Shown here one piece after another: positions 1 through 11,501 of a stretch of DNA of 64,000 nucleotides; the stretch's first letter is position 1, and every line of letters begins with the position of its first letter. The position numbers and the translations under genes are program-made. This DNA is from Spirochaetota bacterium (GTDB taxonomy: Bacteria > Spirochaetota > Spirochaetia > Treponematales > Rectinemataceae): NCBI GenBank assembly GCA_022711355.1, contig JAKLFE010000008.1, positions 41,455-105,454 of the forward strand, in the 5' to 3' direction. The notes beneath the pieces were generated by a model. The model ran no database searches. It was not told the origin of the DNA and saw only the letters and a program-made list of their open reading frames with translations.

Positions 1-347
1 CCCTCCTCTCCGACATCCTGGCCGCGGCCGAGGGCAGGGGGCTCGTCCCTGGCGCCGGCCACCCCTTCCTCGCCGGGAGGGCCGCGGCGCCGGAAGGGAA
101 GGCCGAGTCGAGGCGCCTGCTCAGGCTCTCCCCTCCCCCGGGCGCCGAGGCCTCCCTCCCCGCCCTCCTCGCCGCCGCGGGCATCGGGATCGAGAGCCTC
201 GCCCGTTCGGCGCCAAGGGCGGGGGGGCAGGAGAAGCTCGAGGTCGCGACGCGGCCGGCCTCGGCCCGCGCCTTCGAAGGGCTCGCGAGGGCCCTCGAGG
301 CCGCCGGCTGGCCTCGCCCCCTCTCGCTGCGGATGATCGAGGCCTAG
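1..347 (+). CDS. C-terminal end of probable homoserine dehydrogenase (partial)
   Basis: The gene starts before the window; its frame is open from base 3 to a TAG at 345-347, about 114 residues. The tail has an S-D-I-L segment like the end of a homoserine dehydrogenase catalytic part, then an R-L-L-R-L strand, a G-I-G-I-E-S segment and a final R-M-I-E, as in the C-terminal ACT domain of that enzyme, which reduces aspartate semialdehyde to homoserine. The ACT part is poorly conserved and only this end is visible, so the name is tentative. Confidence 0.5.
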   Translation, partial: LLSDILAAAEGRGLVPGAGHPFLAGRAAAPEGKAESRRLLRLSPPPGAEASLPALLAAAGIGIESLARSAPRAGGQEKLEVATRPASARAFEGLARALEAAGWPRPLSLRMIEA

Positions 348-366
348 GGCGATATCCGCCAGGGCT

Positions 367-424
367 TTGTTTTTTACCCTCGGGATGAGCTATCATTGTA
401 GCCACGAGTATATCCACGATACTC
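367..424 (+). promoter_or_regulatory. Candidate promoter and small inverted repeat before the lipoprotein/ABC operon
   Basis: TTGTTT at 367-372 and TATCAT at 391-396, 18 bp apart, give a weak sigma-70-like promoter. A perfect 6-bp inverted repeat (GAGTAT / ATACTC) lies at 406-411 and 419-424, near the expected transcript start, and could be an operator. A further GC hairpin (438-444 with 451-457) lies in the leader. The rest of 348-481 holds nothing else I can identify. Confidence 0.35.
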
Positions 425-481
425 CAACCTCATCCGGCCGCCCCAGCCAGGGGGCGGTTTGGGCTGTTTCGGGAGAATCCC

Positions 482-2083
482 ATGTTTAAACGGAAACTCT
501 TTCCCGCACTCGCCGCCCTCGCGCTCGGCTGCGCCCTCCTGGCCTCCTGCGCCTCGACGGCGGACATCCTCGTAAACAAGGATCCGGGCTCCTTCTACGG
601 CTCGGCCTTCGCCGCGACCCAGGCCGCCGCCGAGGAGAAGGCCTACGCCGACCTGATCTACAACGTGCTGACGGAGACGAGCAGCATGCGGCCGGTCAAG
701 CAGGCGAGCTTCGTCCTGACGCCGGAGATCAAGGAGGCCTTCGCGGGCTTCAAGCTCAAGCCCGAGCGGGCGGAGAAGAAGAGCGAGACGCGCTTCGACG
801 TCGTCTACTCCCTCTCCCGCGAGCAGTGGGCCAAGGCCGAGGCCCTGCGCCTCGAGCGGCTGAACAAGGAGCTGGGCGCCGCCTTCGCCGCGGTCAAGGC
901 GGGAGCCTCCAAGTCCGCGGCCGCCCGGATCAAGGAAGCGGCCGCCCTCCTCGTGGCCATCGAGCGCTCGGGCGCGCTCAACAAGATCGTCGGCGCCGAG
1001 TCCGGCGGGCCCATCCTGAACGACCGGGTCGAGGACTACTGCCGCGGCCTGGTCGAGGGGATCTCCATCGCGGCCGAGCCCGCGAGCGGCCTGGTCAAGG
1101 CCGGCGCGGCCATCGGCCTCTCGGTCGTCGACAAGGGCGGCAAGGGCCTTCCCTCCTTCCCCCTCTCCCTGACCTGGAAGGCCGAGGGCGCGGCCAAGGG
1201 GCCGATCGCCGCGGTCGCCGACGCGAAGGGCAAGGCCTCGGCCCTCCTACCCGACGACCCGGCCCTCGCCGACAAGAAGGTCATCCTCGCGGTCGCCGCC
1301 GACCTCGCCTCCCTCCAGGGCGACTGCCCCTTCCTGCGCAAGCTCGACCAGGGGATCGCCGCCGAGTTCGCCTACCGCAACTCCGCGGTCGGCAGCGGCC
1401 TGGACAAGGCCGTGAAGGTCCCCGGCGGCAGCTACGCGGTCGGCGCGGTCAAGCAGGACAAGCGCGCGGGCAGCATCGAGAAGCCCCGCAAGGCGACCGT
1501 CGCGGCCTTCTACATCGACGCGAACCTCGTGACCAACGCCGAGTACAAGACCTACCTCGAGGCGGTGAACGCCTCCGAGCTCGAGTACCCCGACTACTGG
1601 GAGAACGCCGACCTCAACAAGCCCGACCAGCCGGTCGTCGGCGTCTCCCTCGCGGAGGCCGAGAAGTACGCGGCCTGGCTCTCCTCGGCCCAGGGCGTCA
1701 AGAAGCGGCTGCCCACCGAGGACGAGTTCGAGATCGCGGCGCGCGGCGGCAGGGAGGTCGTGTACCCCTGGGGCGACGAGCTCCCCTCCGACGGCGCCCG
1801 GGCTACCTTCAAGGGCAGCGCCCCCTTCACTACGGCCGTCGGCTCCCGGGCCAACGGCAAGAACGCCCTCGGCCTCGCCGACATGGCGGGCAACGTCTGG
1901 GAGTGGACCACGACCGCCCCCGCGGGCAGCATGAGCGGCAACCCGGAGCACCGCATCGTCAAGGGCGGCTCCTACCTGGACGGGCAGTACGAGCTCAGGA
2001 TATCCAACCGCGTCCTCCGCGACCCGGGCGAGCGCTATCCCGACGTCGGCTTCCGTCTCGTAAGCGAGGCTGGCAATGAGTAA
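482..2083 (+). CDS. Lipoprotein with C-terminal FGE-sulfatase (SUMF1-like) domain lacking the active-site cysteines
   Basis: 533 residues. A signal peptide ends in a lipobox L-A-S-C (Cys23), so it is probably lipid-anchored outside the inner membrane. Residues ~30-300 are helical and unassigned. Residues ~311-530 form a formylglycine-generating-enzyme fold domain: V-P-G-G-S-Y start, A-G-N-V-W-E-W-T, G-G-S-Y and a final D-V-G-F-R-L. In true FGE enzymes a Cys-x4-Cys pair follows the G-G-S segment; here that stretch (Q-Y-E-L-R-I-S-N-R) has none, so sulfatase activation is unlikely and a binding or structural role more plausible. The stop overlaps the next lipoprotein start by 8 bp, so the two are translationally coupled at the head of the ABC operon. 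Confidence 0.8.
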   Translation: MFKRKLFPALAALALGCALLASCASTADILVNKDPGSFYGSAFAATQAAAEEKAYADLIYNVLTETSSMRPVKQASFVLTPEIKEAFAGFKLKPERAEKKSETRFDVVYSLSREQWAKAEALRLERLNKELGAAFAAVKAGASKSAAARIKEAAALLVAIERSGALNKIVGAESGGPILNDRVEDYCRGLVEGISIAAEPASGLVKAGAAIGLSVVDKGGKGLPSFPLSLTWKAEGAAKGPIAAVADAKGKASALLPDDPALADKKVILAVAADLASLQGDCPFLRKLDQGIAAEFAYRNSAVGSGLDKAVKVPGGSYAVGAVKQDKRAGSIEKPRKATVAAFYIDANLVTNAEYKTYLEAVNASELEYPDYWENADLNKPDQPVVGVSLAEAEKYAAWLSSAQGVKKRLPTEDEFEIAARGGREVVYPWGDELPSDGARATFKGSAPFTTAVGSRANGKNALGLADMAGNVWEWTTTAPAGSMSGNPEHRIVKGGSYLDGQYELRISNRVLRDPGERYPDVGFRLVSEAGNE

Positions 2084-3536
2084 CCCGCGCAACGCGAAGA
2101 AGATCCTCGCGGCGGCCCTGGCCGCCCTCCTGGCGGCCTCCTGCGCCACGGTCAAGCTCTCGCGCATGCAGGACGCCGAGCTCGTCCAGGCCGGCGTGGA
2201 CGCCTGGAACGCGAAGAAGGCCGAGGACGCCCGCCCCTACTGGGAGGCGATCAAGGACCCGGCGACCCGCGAGAAGTACCTCTCGAGCTACGACAAGGCC
2301 GCGGAGCTCGACGCCCTCCACGCCGCGGCCCTGGCGATCCCGAGCTCTGAGAGCGCCAAGCAGGAGGAGGCCTTCGCCGGCTTCGTCGCCGCGTACAAGG
2401 CCTTCCCCGAGGGGCTCAAGCTGCCCGCCGACCTCAAGGAAGGCCTGCGGCCCCTGACCGTCGACGTCGCCAAGGCCAAGGTCAAGGCCGCCAAGATGGA
2501 GGCCGCCGAGGCCTTCATCAAGGAGGCCGTCGCCTTCCTCGGGGACAGTCCCGACTACGACCCCCCGCGCCGCGAGATGGAGGCCTACGCCCGCGTCCAG
2601 GCCCAGGAGCAGAAGGCCGACAAGGCCTACGCCGACGCCAAGGCCGTGGAGGAGTTCAACGCGCGGATCGCGGCCTACGAGGGCGCGATAACGGCCTACC
2701 GCAAGGTCGAGGAGGCCTCGGCCGCCGAGATCAAGAAGCTCGGCGCGGCCGCCGACTCGGCCCTCGCGGGCCAGGCCGCCAAGATCAAGCGGAAGCGGGG
2801 CAACGTGCGCATCGAGATGGAGCGACTCGTCCGCGACCGGGGCACCAGCTTCAAGGAGCGCATCGGCGAGGAGTTCGCCCGCGTGCCCGAGGGCAACCAG
2901 GTCGGCAACATGGGTCCCGAGGACATCCTCAAGTTCAACGAGGGGATCCAGGCCGCCATCGAGAAGCAGTACCAGGAGATGGTCGCCTTCGGCGAGCGCT
3001 ATCCCACCGTCATCGACAAGGACATGATCCGCGACATCGACCAGCAGAAGAAGGCCCTCGACGACCGGATCTCGGCGATCGCCGCCGAGATCCGCCGCGC
3101 GAAGGACATCGCGAGCCGCGGCAAGGCAGCCATGCCCCTCCTCATCGGCCTGTTCAACCCCGCCCCCGGCTCCAAGGCCGAGGGCGAGAAGAGCCGCCCC
3201 GCGGTGATCCGCGGCAAGCTCGAGGGCGAGGCCGCCTACTGGTGGGGCATGGTCTCCATCGAGGCGGGCAAGATGAACGACCTCGTCGTCACCCTCAAGG
3301 ACGGCAAGGAGGTCCAGGTCTACGCCGAGAACACCCTCTCCGGCTCGAAGATCAAGAAGAACAAGCTGCCCAACCTGGTCAGCAAGGGGAACAAGATCGG
3401 CAACTCCTGGCCCGTCCTCAACGCGGGCTCCCTGCTCAAGGACGGCCAGTACTACGTGCGGATCATGGCCAACGCCAAGCCGGACTACGCCGGCGAGGTA
3501 GTCGTCTACAGCTCTTTCATATCGAGGATGCGGTAA
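2076..3536 (+). CDS. Lipoprotein of unknown function
   Basis: 486 residues with a lipobox A-A-S-C at Cys23 after a short basic and hydrophobic signal. The middle (~40-360) is rich in Ala, Glu and Lys and predicts as long helices or coiled coil; the last ~100 residues look beta-rich with repeated Gly-Lys turns. I recognise no family. It overlaps the upstream FGE-like lipoprotein by 8 bp, and its TAA shares one base with the ATG of the binding protein (TAATG), so it belongs to the same operon and may be an accessory envelope component of the transporter. Confidence 0.75.
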   Translation: MSNPRNAKKILAAALAALLAASCATVKLSRMQDAELVQAGVDAWNAKKAEDARPYWEAIKDPATREKYLSSYDKAAELDALHAAALAIPSSESAKQEEAFAGFVAAYKAFPEGLKLPADLKEGLRPLTVDVAKAKVKAAKMEAAEAFIKEAVAFLGDSPDYDPPRREMEAYARVQAQEQKADKAYADAKAVEEFNARIAAYEGAITAYRKVEEASAAEIKKLGAAADSALAGQAAKIKRKRGNVRIEMERLVRDRGTSFKERIGEEFARVPEGNQVGNMGPEDILKFNEGIQAAIEKQYQEMVAFGERYPTVIDKDMIRDIDQQKKALDDRISAIAAEIRRAKDIASRGKAAMPLLIGLFNPAPGSKAEGEKSRPAVIRGKLEGEAAYWWGMVSIEAGKMNDLVVTLKDGKEVQVYAENTLSGSKIKKNKLPNLVSKGNKIGNSWPVLNAGSLLKDGQYYVRIMANAKPDYAGEVVVYSSFISRMR

Positions 3537-5143
3537 TGGTTCAGAAAAACCGGACTGTCCTGATCGTCGCGATCGTCGTCGGCCTCGTCGCCCTCTTCGC
3601 CGGCGCCTTCTTCCTCCTGTACAAGCCCGAGCCCAAGGGGCTCAAGGTGGGCATCTCCACCCTGCCCGACTCGCTCAACCCCGTGCTAGCCCAGAACAAC
3701 GTCGGCCTCAACGCCGACGAGCTGGTGTTCGACGGCCTGGTGAACTTCGAGATCGACCAGGCCTCGGGCTCCCTCATCTCCGAGTTCGCCCTCGCCGAGT
3801 CCATCACCCAGGACCCGGCCACGAAGAAGACCTACCAGGTGGCCCTCAAGGACGTGGCCTGGCACGACGGCCGGAAGCTCTCCGCGGCGGACGTGGAGTT
3901 CTCCTTCGCCGCCTACATGGAGCCCAAGAACGAGTCGCCCAAGCGCGCCTACCTCGAGTCCTTCATCGAGAGCGTGAAGGCCGTGGACGAGCAGAACCTC
4001 GTGATCGAGTTCCGCAAGCCCCTGCCCGAGTTCCGCGCCTATCCCGTCCTCAGCTTCAAGATCATCCCCTCGGAGTACAAGGGCAAGAAGCTCGCCGCCG
4101 ACCTGCGCGCAGGCGAGCTCGAGCGGCAGTTCGCCGTCTCGCCCGTGGGCACCGGCCCCTTCGTCCTGGACTCCTGGGAGATCGGGAAGTGGGTCTCCTT
4201 CAAGGCGAACCCGACCTACTTCCGGCGCAAGCCCGCCGCCGAGTCCCTCGTCCTCCAGAACATCATCGACCCCGTGATCCGGATGAACGAGTTCCAGCAG
4301 AAGCGCATCAACCTCATCCTCGAGACCTCCCCGGCCGACCGGGCCGCGGTGGAGAAGATGGGCAGCGTGGACATCAACTCCTTCCTCCCCTTCTCCTTCT
4401 ACCAGGTGGCCATCAACGCCAAGGCCCCCGCCTTCCGGGCCGCGGCCGCCCGCGCCGCCCTCGCGGCGGCCGTCGACCCGGCCTCCGTGGTGCCCGGCAT
4501 CACGGATAAGAAGGAGCTCGCCCTGGTGAACTTCGGGCCCTTCCCCTCGAACCTCTTCGCGCGCAACTTCGCCGACTACGACGTGGAGCCCCTGCGCGAT
4601 CCCTGGGTCGAGGGCGAGGCGGCGGTGAAGGCCGCGGTCGCCGACGCGGGGCTGGCGGGCAAGACCTTCGCCCTCATGTTCCCCGACTCGATGGGCGAGT
4701 TCGGGCAGTCCGTGGCCGAGGGCATCGCCGCCCAGCTGGGCAAGGCGGGGATCACCGTCGAGGTCAAGCGCACCGGCGACCAGGTCTTCAAGCGCCTCGT
4801 CCAGGGCGAGAAGAGCTACGACCTCGCCCTCCAGTACTGCGACGGCTTCGACAACCTCTACTCCGACCTCACCAAGTACTACAAGTCCAAGGGGAGCCTG
4901 AACATCTACGGCCTCGCCGATCCCGAGCTCGACGCGCTCCTGGACAAGTGGGACGCGACCGTCGTCACCGCGGACTGGATCGAGATCACCCGCGAGCTCC
5001 ACGAGCGGATCTGCGCCGCCGCCCCGGCCATACCCCTGTTCTCCCTCGAGAAGGACGTCTACTCGCGGGGCATCAGCAACATCAAGATCGCGAGCGACAA
5101 CCCCTTCCTCTCCGCGGAGGACTGGTCCCAGGGAGGCAAGTAG
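3536..5143 (+). CDS. ABC transporter substrate-binding protein, family 5 (peptide/nickel type)
   Basis: 535 residues. The N-terminus has one hydrophobic segment (about residues 7-27) with no lipobox, so it may stay membrane-anchored. The mature part starts L-K-V-G-I-S-T-L-P-D-S-L-N-P, typical of SBP family 5, and contains K-D-V-A-W-H-D-G-R-K-L-S-A-A-D-V and V-G-T-G-P-F, two family hallmarks. These proteins deliver peptides or similar solutes to a Dpp/Opp-type permease pair. The start at the TAATG junction is preferred because the open frame upstream overlaps the lipoprotein gene. Confidence 0.88.
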   Translation: MVQKNRTVLIVAIVVGLVALFAGAFFLLYKPEPKGLKVGISTLPDSLNPVLAQNNVGLNADELVFDGLVNFEIDQASGSLISEFALAESITQDPATKKTYQVALKDVAWHDGRKLSAADVEFSFAAYMEPKNESPKRAYLESFIESVKAVDEQNLVIEFRKPLPEFRAYPVLSFKIIPSEYKGKKLAADLRAGELERQFAVSPVGTGPFVLDSWEIGKWVSFKANPTYFRRKPAAESLVLQNIIDPVIRMNEFQQKRINLILETSPADRAAVEKMGSVDINSFLPFSFYQVAINAKAPAFRAAAARAALAAAVDPASVVPGITDKKELALVNFGPFPSNLFARNFADYDVEPLRDPWVEGEAAVKAAVADAGLAGKTFALMFPDSMGEFGQSVAEGIAAQLGKAGITVEVKRTGDQVFKRLVQGEKSYDLALQYCDGFDNLYSDLTKYYKSKGSLNIYGLADPELDALLDKWDATVVTADWIEITRELHERICAAAPAIPLFSLEKDVYSRGISNIKIASDNPFLSAEDWSQGGK

Positions 5144-5145
5144 CG

Positions 5146-6030
5146 ATGCGTTTCGTACGCTTCCTCCTCAAGGAGCTCGTGCTCAGGGCCATCCTGTTCA
5201 CGGTCTTCGGGACGGTCGCCCTCGTGACGCTGTACCTCCTGTCCATCGGCGCGCCCGCGGAGGACTACTCGCGGGCCGCGAGGACCTTCGGGCTGTTCAT
5301 CTCCGGCTCGCCGGAGTTCTCCCAGGCCCAGGTCGGCTTCTCGGCCCAGGCGATCATCGCCAGCGGGGCGGCCATCACCTTCCCCCTCGCCCTCGGCGCC
5401 CTCTTCTTCATGACGATGATCGCCCTCATGAGCGCCTCGGCCTCGGCCTCCTCGCGCTACCTGGCCGGCGAGCACGGCCTGAGGCTCGGCGCCGCCCTCT
5501 CGGGCGGCGCGGGCCTGGCCGCCTCGGTCCTCTCGGCGACGCCCCTGTTCGTCGGCTTCTGGCTCCTGTACGGCCTGTTCGGCATGAACCCGCCGATGAT
5601 CCTCATCGCCCTCATGACCGTGCTCGTCGGCGGCTCCGGCTGGGACGCCTCGCGCTTCCTCATCATGGAGATGGACCGCCAGATCGACGCGACCCACACG
5701 ATGGTCTACAGCATGCTCGGGCCCTCGGTGGGCCGGCTCTTCCCCATGCCCGGGACCATGACCGGCTACCTGCTCAACTCCTGCGCGCCGCGCTTCATCC
5801 CCTACATCGCGGGCAAGGTCCCCGCCATCATCGGCGGCATCACGATCGCGGAGATGGTCTTCTCCTTCCCCGGCCTCGGGCGGACCCTCCTCGAGGCCCT
5901 CCTCCTGCGAAACGACGGGCAGCTCATCTCGTCGGTCTTCGTCTTGCTCTCGGTGAACGCCTTCGTCACCTTCCTGGTCAAGACGGTGCTATTCCTGATG
6001 TATCCGAGGTGGTATGAAAAAGCGATCTGA
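5146..6030 (+). CDS. ABC transporter permease, DppB/OppB-like
   Basis: 294 residues with about six hydrophobic segments. The C-terminal part carries the DppB-type segment I-A-E-M-V-F-S-F-P-G-L-G-R-T-L-L-E-A-L-L, where the coupling to the ATPase is expected. The N-terminal half diverges from well-known DppB proteins, with a Ser/Ala-rich cytoplasmic stretch. The start follows the binding-protein stop by two bases; the gene overlaps the next permease by 17 bp. Confidence 0.82.
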   Translation: MRFVRFLLKELVLRAILFTVFGTVALVTLYLLSIGAPAEDYSRAARTFGLFISGSPEFSQAQVGFSAQAIIASGAAITFPLALGALFFMTMIALMSASASASSRYLAGEHGLRLGAALSGGAGLAASVLSATPLFVGFWLLYGLFGMNPPMILIALMTVLVGGSGWDASRFLIMEMDRQIDATHTMVYSMLGPSVGRLFPMPGTMTGYLLNSCAPRFIPYIAGKVPAIIGGITIAEMVFSFPGLGRTLLEALLLRNDGQLISSVFVLLSVNAFVTFLVKTVLFLMYPRWYEKAI

Positions 6031-6826
6031 CAGACTCGCCATGGCGGCCGCCCTCCTCCTCGCCTCCCCCCTCCTCGCCGCCTGGATCCCCCGGCTGGGC
6101 GCCTCGCCCCTGCTCGACCTGCCCGCGCCCTACTGGGCGGGCCTCGTGCGCTCCTTCCGCCAGGTCTCGATCACCCTCCTGGCCACCCTGGCGATCACGA
6201 CGGCCGTCACCGTCGTCATGAGCTACTTCAGCATCCTGTGGTGGGCCTTCGGCAAGACCCTCCGCATGATCCTCGACGTCGTCGAGTCCATCCCCTCCAT
6301 CCTGGTGGCCCTCTTCTGCTACGCGCCGGTCTCGGTGGTCCTCGCCAAGAACCCGGAGTCGGCATCGGCCCTCCTTTCCCTCTTCGTCTTCATCTTCGCG
6401 GCCTTCCTGACGACCCTGCCCGAGGCGGTGCGCAGCGTGACCCTCCCCCTCGCCGAGCTCTACCACCGCAAGTACTCGGTCTCCTTCCGGGCCTACGGCT
6501 TCACCAAGGCGGGCATCCTCCTCATCCTCATGAACTCGCGCGCGATGCGCGACGCCATCAAGCGCAGCTGCGCCGCCATCCTCCTGAAGACCCTGGTGCT
6601 CGACTGCTCCTTCGGCTTCATCATCCAGATCGGCATGGGGAGCTACGGAACCCCGGCGCACACGAGCCCGGGCGCCCTGATCGCGGCCAACCGCGACGCC
6701 ATCTTCTCGGCCATCGAGAAGGCGGGACGCTCGCCGGCCATGTTCTGGCTGCCCTCGGCCCTCCTGGTCATGATCAGCCTCTCGTTCCTCGCGGTCCTGA
6801 GCGACAAGAAGGAGGCCTCCCTATGA
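6014..6826 (+). CDS. ABC transporter permease, DppC/OppC-like
   Basis: 270 residues, about six membrane segments, second permease of the peptide-type importer. The conserved inner loop resembles DppC proteins (V-E-S-I-P-S-I-L-V-A-L followed further on by L-P-E-A-V-R-S-V). It overlaps both neighbours: 17 bp with the first permease, and ATGA with the ATPase gene. The substrate cannot be read from the sequence. Confidence 0.8.
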   Translation: MKKRSDRLAMAAALLLASPLLAAWIPRLGASPLLDLPAPYWAGLVRSFRQVSITLLATLAITTAVTVVMSYFSILWWAFGKTLRMILDVVESIPSILVALFCYAPVSVVLAKNPESASALLSLFVFIFAAFLTTLPEAVRSVTLPLAELYHRKYSVSFRAYGFTKAGILLILMNSRAMRDAIKRSCAAILLKTLVLDCSFGFIIQIGMGSYGTPAHTSPGALIAANRDAIFSAIEKAGRSPAMFWLPSALLVMISLSFLAVLSDKKEASL

Positions 6827-8295
6827 GCGGCGCGAAACCCGCCCCCCTGAAGCTCTCGGGCTTCTCCGTGAGACTGGGGGACCGCCTCCTGTTCGACATC
6901 GACGAGTTCGCGCCCGAGGCCGGGAGCTCCACGGTCATCATCGGCGCGACGGGCTCGGGCAAGTCGGTCCTCCTCAAGGCGATCTCCGGCCTCCTCCCCG
7001 CGGGCCCCTTCGCGGTCGCGGGCGACATGGAGCTCCACGGCGTCGCCGCCTACGCGGGCGGCCGGAAGGCCGGCTTCGACGAGTGGAAGAAGATCCGGCG
7101 GGCGGGCATCACCTTCGTGCCCGCGGAGACCGCCCAGGCGGTCAACCCCGCCCTCTCCCTCGACCAGAACCTCAACATCATCGCCCCCGAGGCCCGCGAG
7201 CTCGTGGAGTCGCGTCTCGCGCAGTACTTCTCCCTCGACTTCAAGAAGTACGCGGCCAAGTACCCGGACGAGGTCTCCGGAGGGGAACTGCAGCGCATAA
7301 CGCTCATCATCCTCCTCTCCCACAAGTCGGACATCGTCTTCCTCGACGAGCCGACCGTGAACCTGGACCGCCAGCTCCGCAGGCGCTTCTCCGAGTTCCT
7401 CAACAAGGAGATCCTCGGCAAGGACGGCAGGACCGTCCTCATGGTGAGCCACGACCTCGACTTCGTCCGCTCGCTCGAGCTGGACAAGATCATCGCCCTC
7501 GAGAACGCGCGCCTGACGCCCATGGACAGGCTGCCCGAGACCGAAGGCATGGAGAAGGCCGAGGACGAGGCGGACAGCGCCGCGGGACTCGTGCTCAAGA
7601 AGGTCACCCAGGGCTACATGGTGCGCAGCCTCTTCGGCGAGCGCCGCACCTCGGCCTTCAAGGACCTCGACGTCAGCTTCCGCCCGGGCCACATCTACGG
7701 CATCACCGGCCCCTCGGGCTGCGGCAAGACGAGCATGATCCGCGCCATACTCAGGCTCCTGGACCACAGCTCGGGCCAGATCATGCTCGGCGGCCAGGAT
7801 CTCGTGGCCCTGAAGCCCTCGGAGCGGGGCTACGACCCGGAGGCCTTCAAGCCCTTCAGGAAGAAGATAGCCATCGTCCAGCAGGACTCGCGCTTCTCCT
7901 TCTTCCCCGACCTGCGGATCCGGGCCTCGCTCAAGGAGATCCACAAGGTGCTCGAGCCGGAGGCGGAGTTCAGCCTCGAGGGACTCGAGCGGCTCATGGA
8001 GATGATCCACCTGCCCGAGGCCATCCTCGACAGCTTCCCCAAGTCCCTGAGCTCGGGCGAGATGAAGCGCATGGACATCGTGCGCGTCCTCGCCTCGCGG
8101 CCCGAGGTGATCCTCCTCGACGAGCCCTTCGCCCACATCGATTTCGAGACCAGGGCCCTCGTCATGAAGGCCATCTCCGAGTATCTCGCCGAGAGCAAGG
8201 CCATCCTCATCGTCGTGACCCACGAGGACTTCGACCTGAAGTACTTCATCCAGACCGATTACGACTTCCCCTCGCTGGTCGCCACGAGCGCATGA
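6823..8295 (+). CDS. Dual-domain ABC transporter ATPase (fused DppD-DppF type)
   Basis: 490 residues with two complete ABC domains in one chain, as in fused oligopeptide transporter ATPases. Domain 1 has Walker A G-A-T-G-S-G-K-S at residues 41-48, signature V-S-G-G-E-L-Q and Walker B I-V-F-L-D-E-P. Domain 2 has G-P-S-G-C-G-K-T, signature L-S-S-G-E-M-K and V-I-L-L-D-E-P. It supplies both ATP sites for the permease pair and is the last gene of the operon, 22 bp before a strong terminator. Confidence 0.9.
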   Translation: MSGAKPAPLKLSGFSVRLGDRLLFDIDEFAPEAGSSTVIIGATGSGKSVLLKAISGLLPAGPFAVAGDMELHGVAAYAGGRKAGFDEWKKIRRAGITFVPAETAQAVNPALSLDQNLNIIAPEARELVESRLAQYFSLDFKKYAAKYPDEVSGGELQRITLIILLSHKSDIVFLDEPTVNLDRQLRRRFSEFLNKEILGKDGRTVLMVSHDLDFVRSLELDKIIALENARLTPMDRLPETEGMEKAEDEADSAAGLVLKKVTQGYMVRSLFGERRTSAFKDLDVSFRPGHIYGITGPSGCGKTSMIRAILRLLDHSSGQIMLGGQDLVALKPSERGYDPEAFKPFRKKIAIVQQDSRFSFFPDLRIRASLKEIHKVLEPEAEFSLEGLERLMEMIHLPEAILDSFPKSLSSGEMKRMDIVRVLASRPEVILLDEPFAHIDFETRALVMKAISEYLAESKAILIVVTHEDFDLKYFIQTDYDFPSLVATSA

Positions 8296-8316
8296 CGTCA
8301 AGCCGCAAGACGGCGA

Positions 8317-8361
8317 GGGCCGCCCCGGGAGCGAACAGCTCGCCGGGGCGGCCCTTTCTTT
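8317..8361 (+). terminator. Rho-independent terminator of the lipoprotein/ABC operon
   Basis: A perfect 12-bp GC stem (8317-8328 with 8343-8354) with a 14-base loop is followed by TTTCTTT. Confidence 0.85.
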
Positions 8362-8383
8362 GCGGCAAACGAAACGCGGGGGA

Positions 8384-8537
8384 ATAGGAAACGCGGAGGA
8401 CGCGGAGGACGCGGAGGATATAGGAACGCGGAGGACGCAAAGGGGGAAGAATGAGAAAAGAGGATACGATCCCCTTTCCAATCAATCTACGCCTCTCTCT
8501 TCCCTCCGCGTCCCTCCGCGCCCTCTGCGTTTATCCT
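8384..8537. repeat. Imperfect inverted repeat built of 9-bp GCGGAGGAC units
   Basis: The left arm (8384-8440) holds tandem ACGCGGAGG units. The right arm (about 8497-8537) carries the complementary CCTCCGCGT pattern, so the pair could fold into a long hairpin. It lies between the ABC terminator and the topA stop and has no convincing gene. Short GCGGAGGAC-type intergenic repeats occur in many genomes and produce spurious small ORFs. Confidence 0.6.
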
Positions 8538-8560
8538 TCCGTGTCTCTTCCCTCGCGGCG

Positions 8561-11410
<2,850 letters not shown>

Positions 11411-11501
11411 GATGTCCTTTGCCTGCTGCCGATATCGTTGCCCTATAAGGTTAACGACTTCCCGAGGGGTCGCACAAGGGTGGGCGGGCGGCCCCCGGGG
11501 G

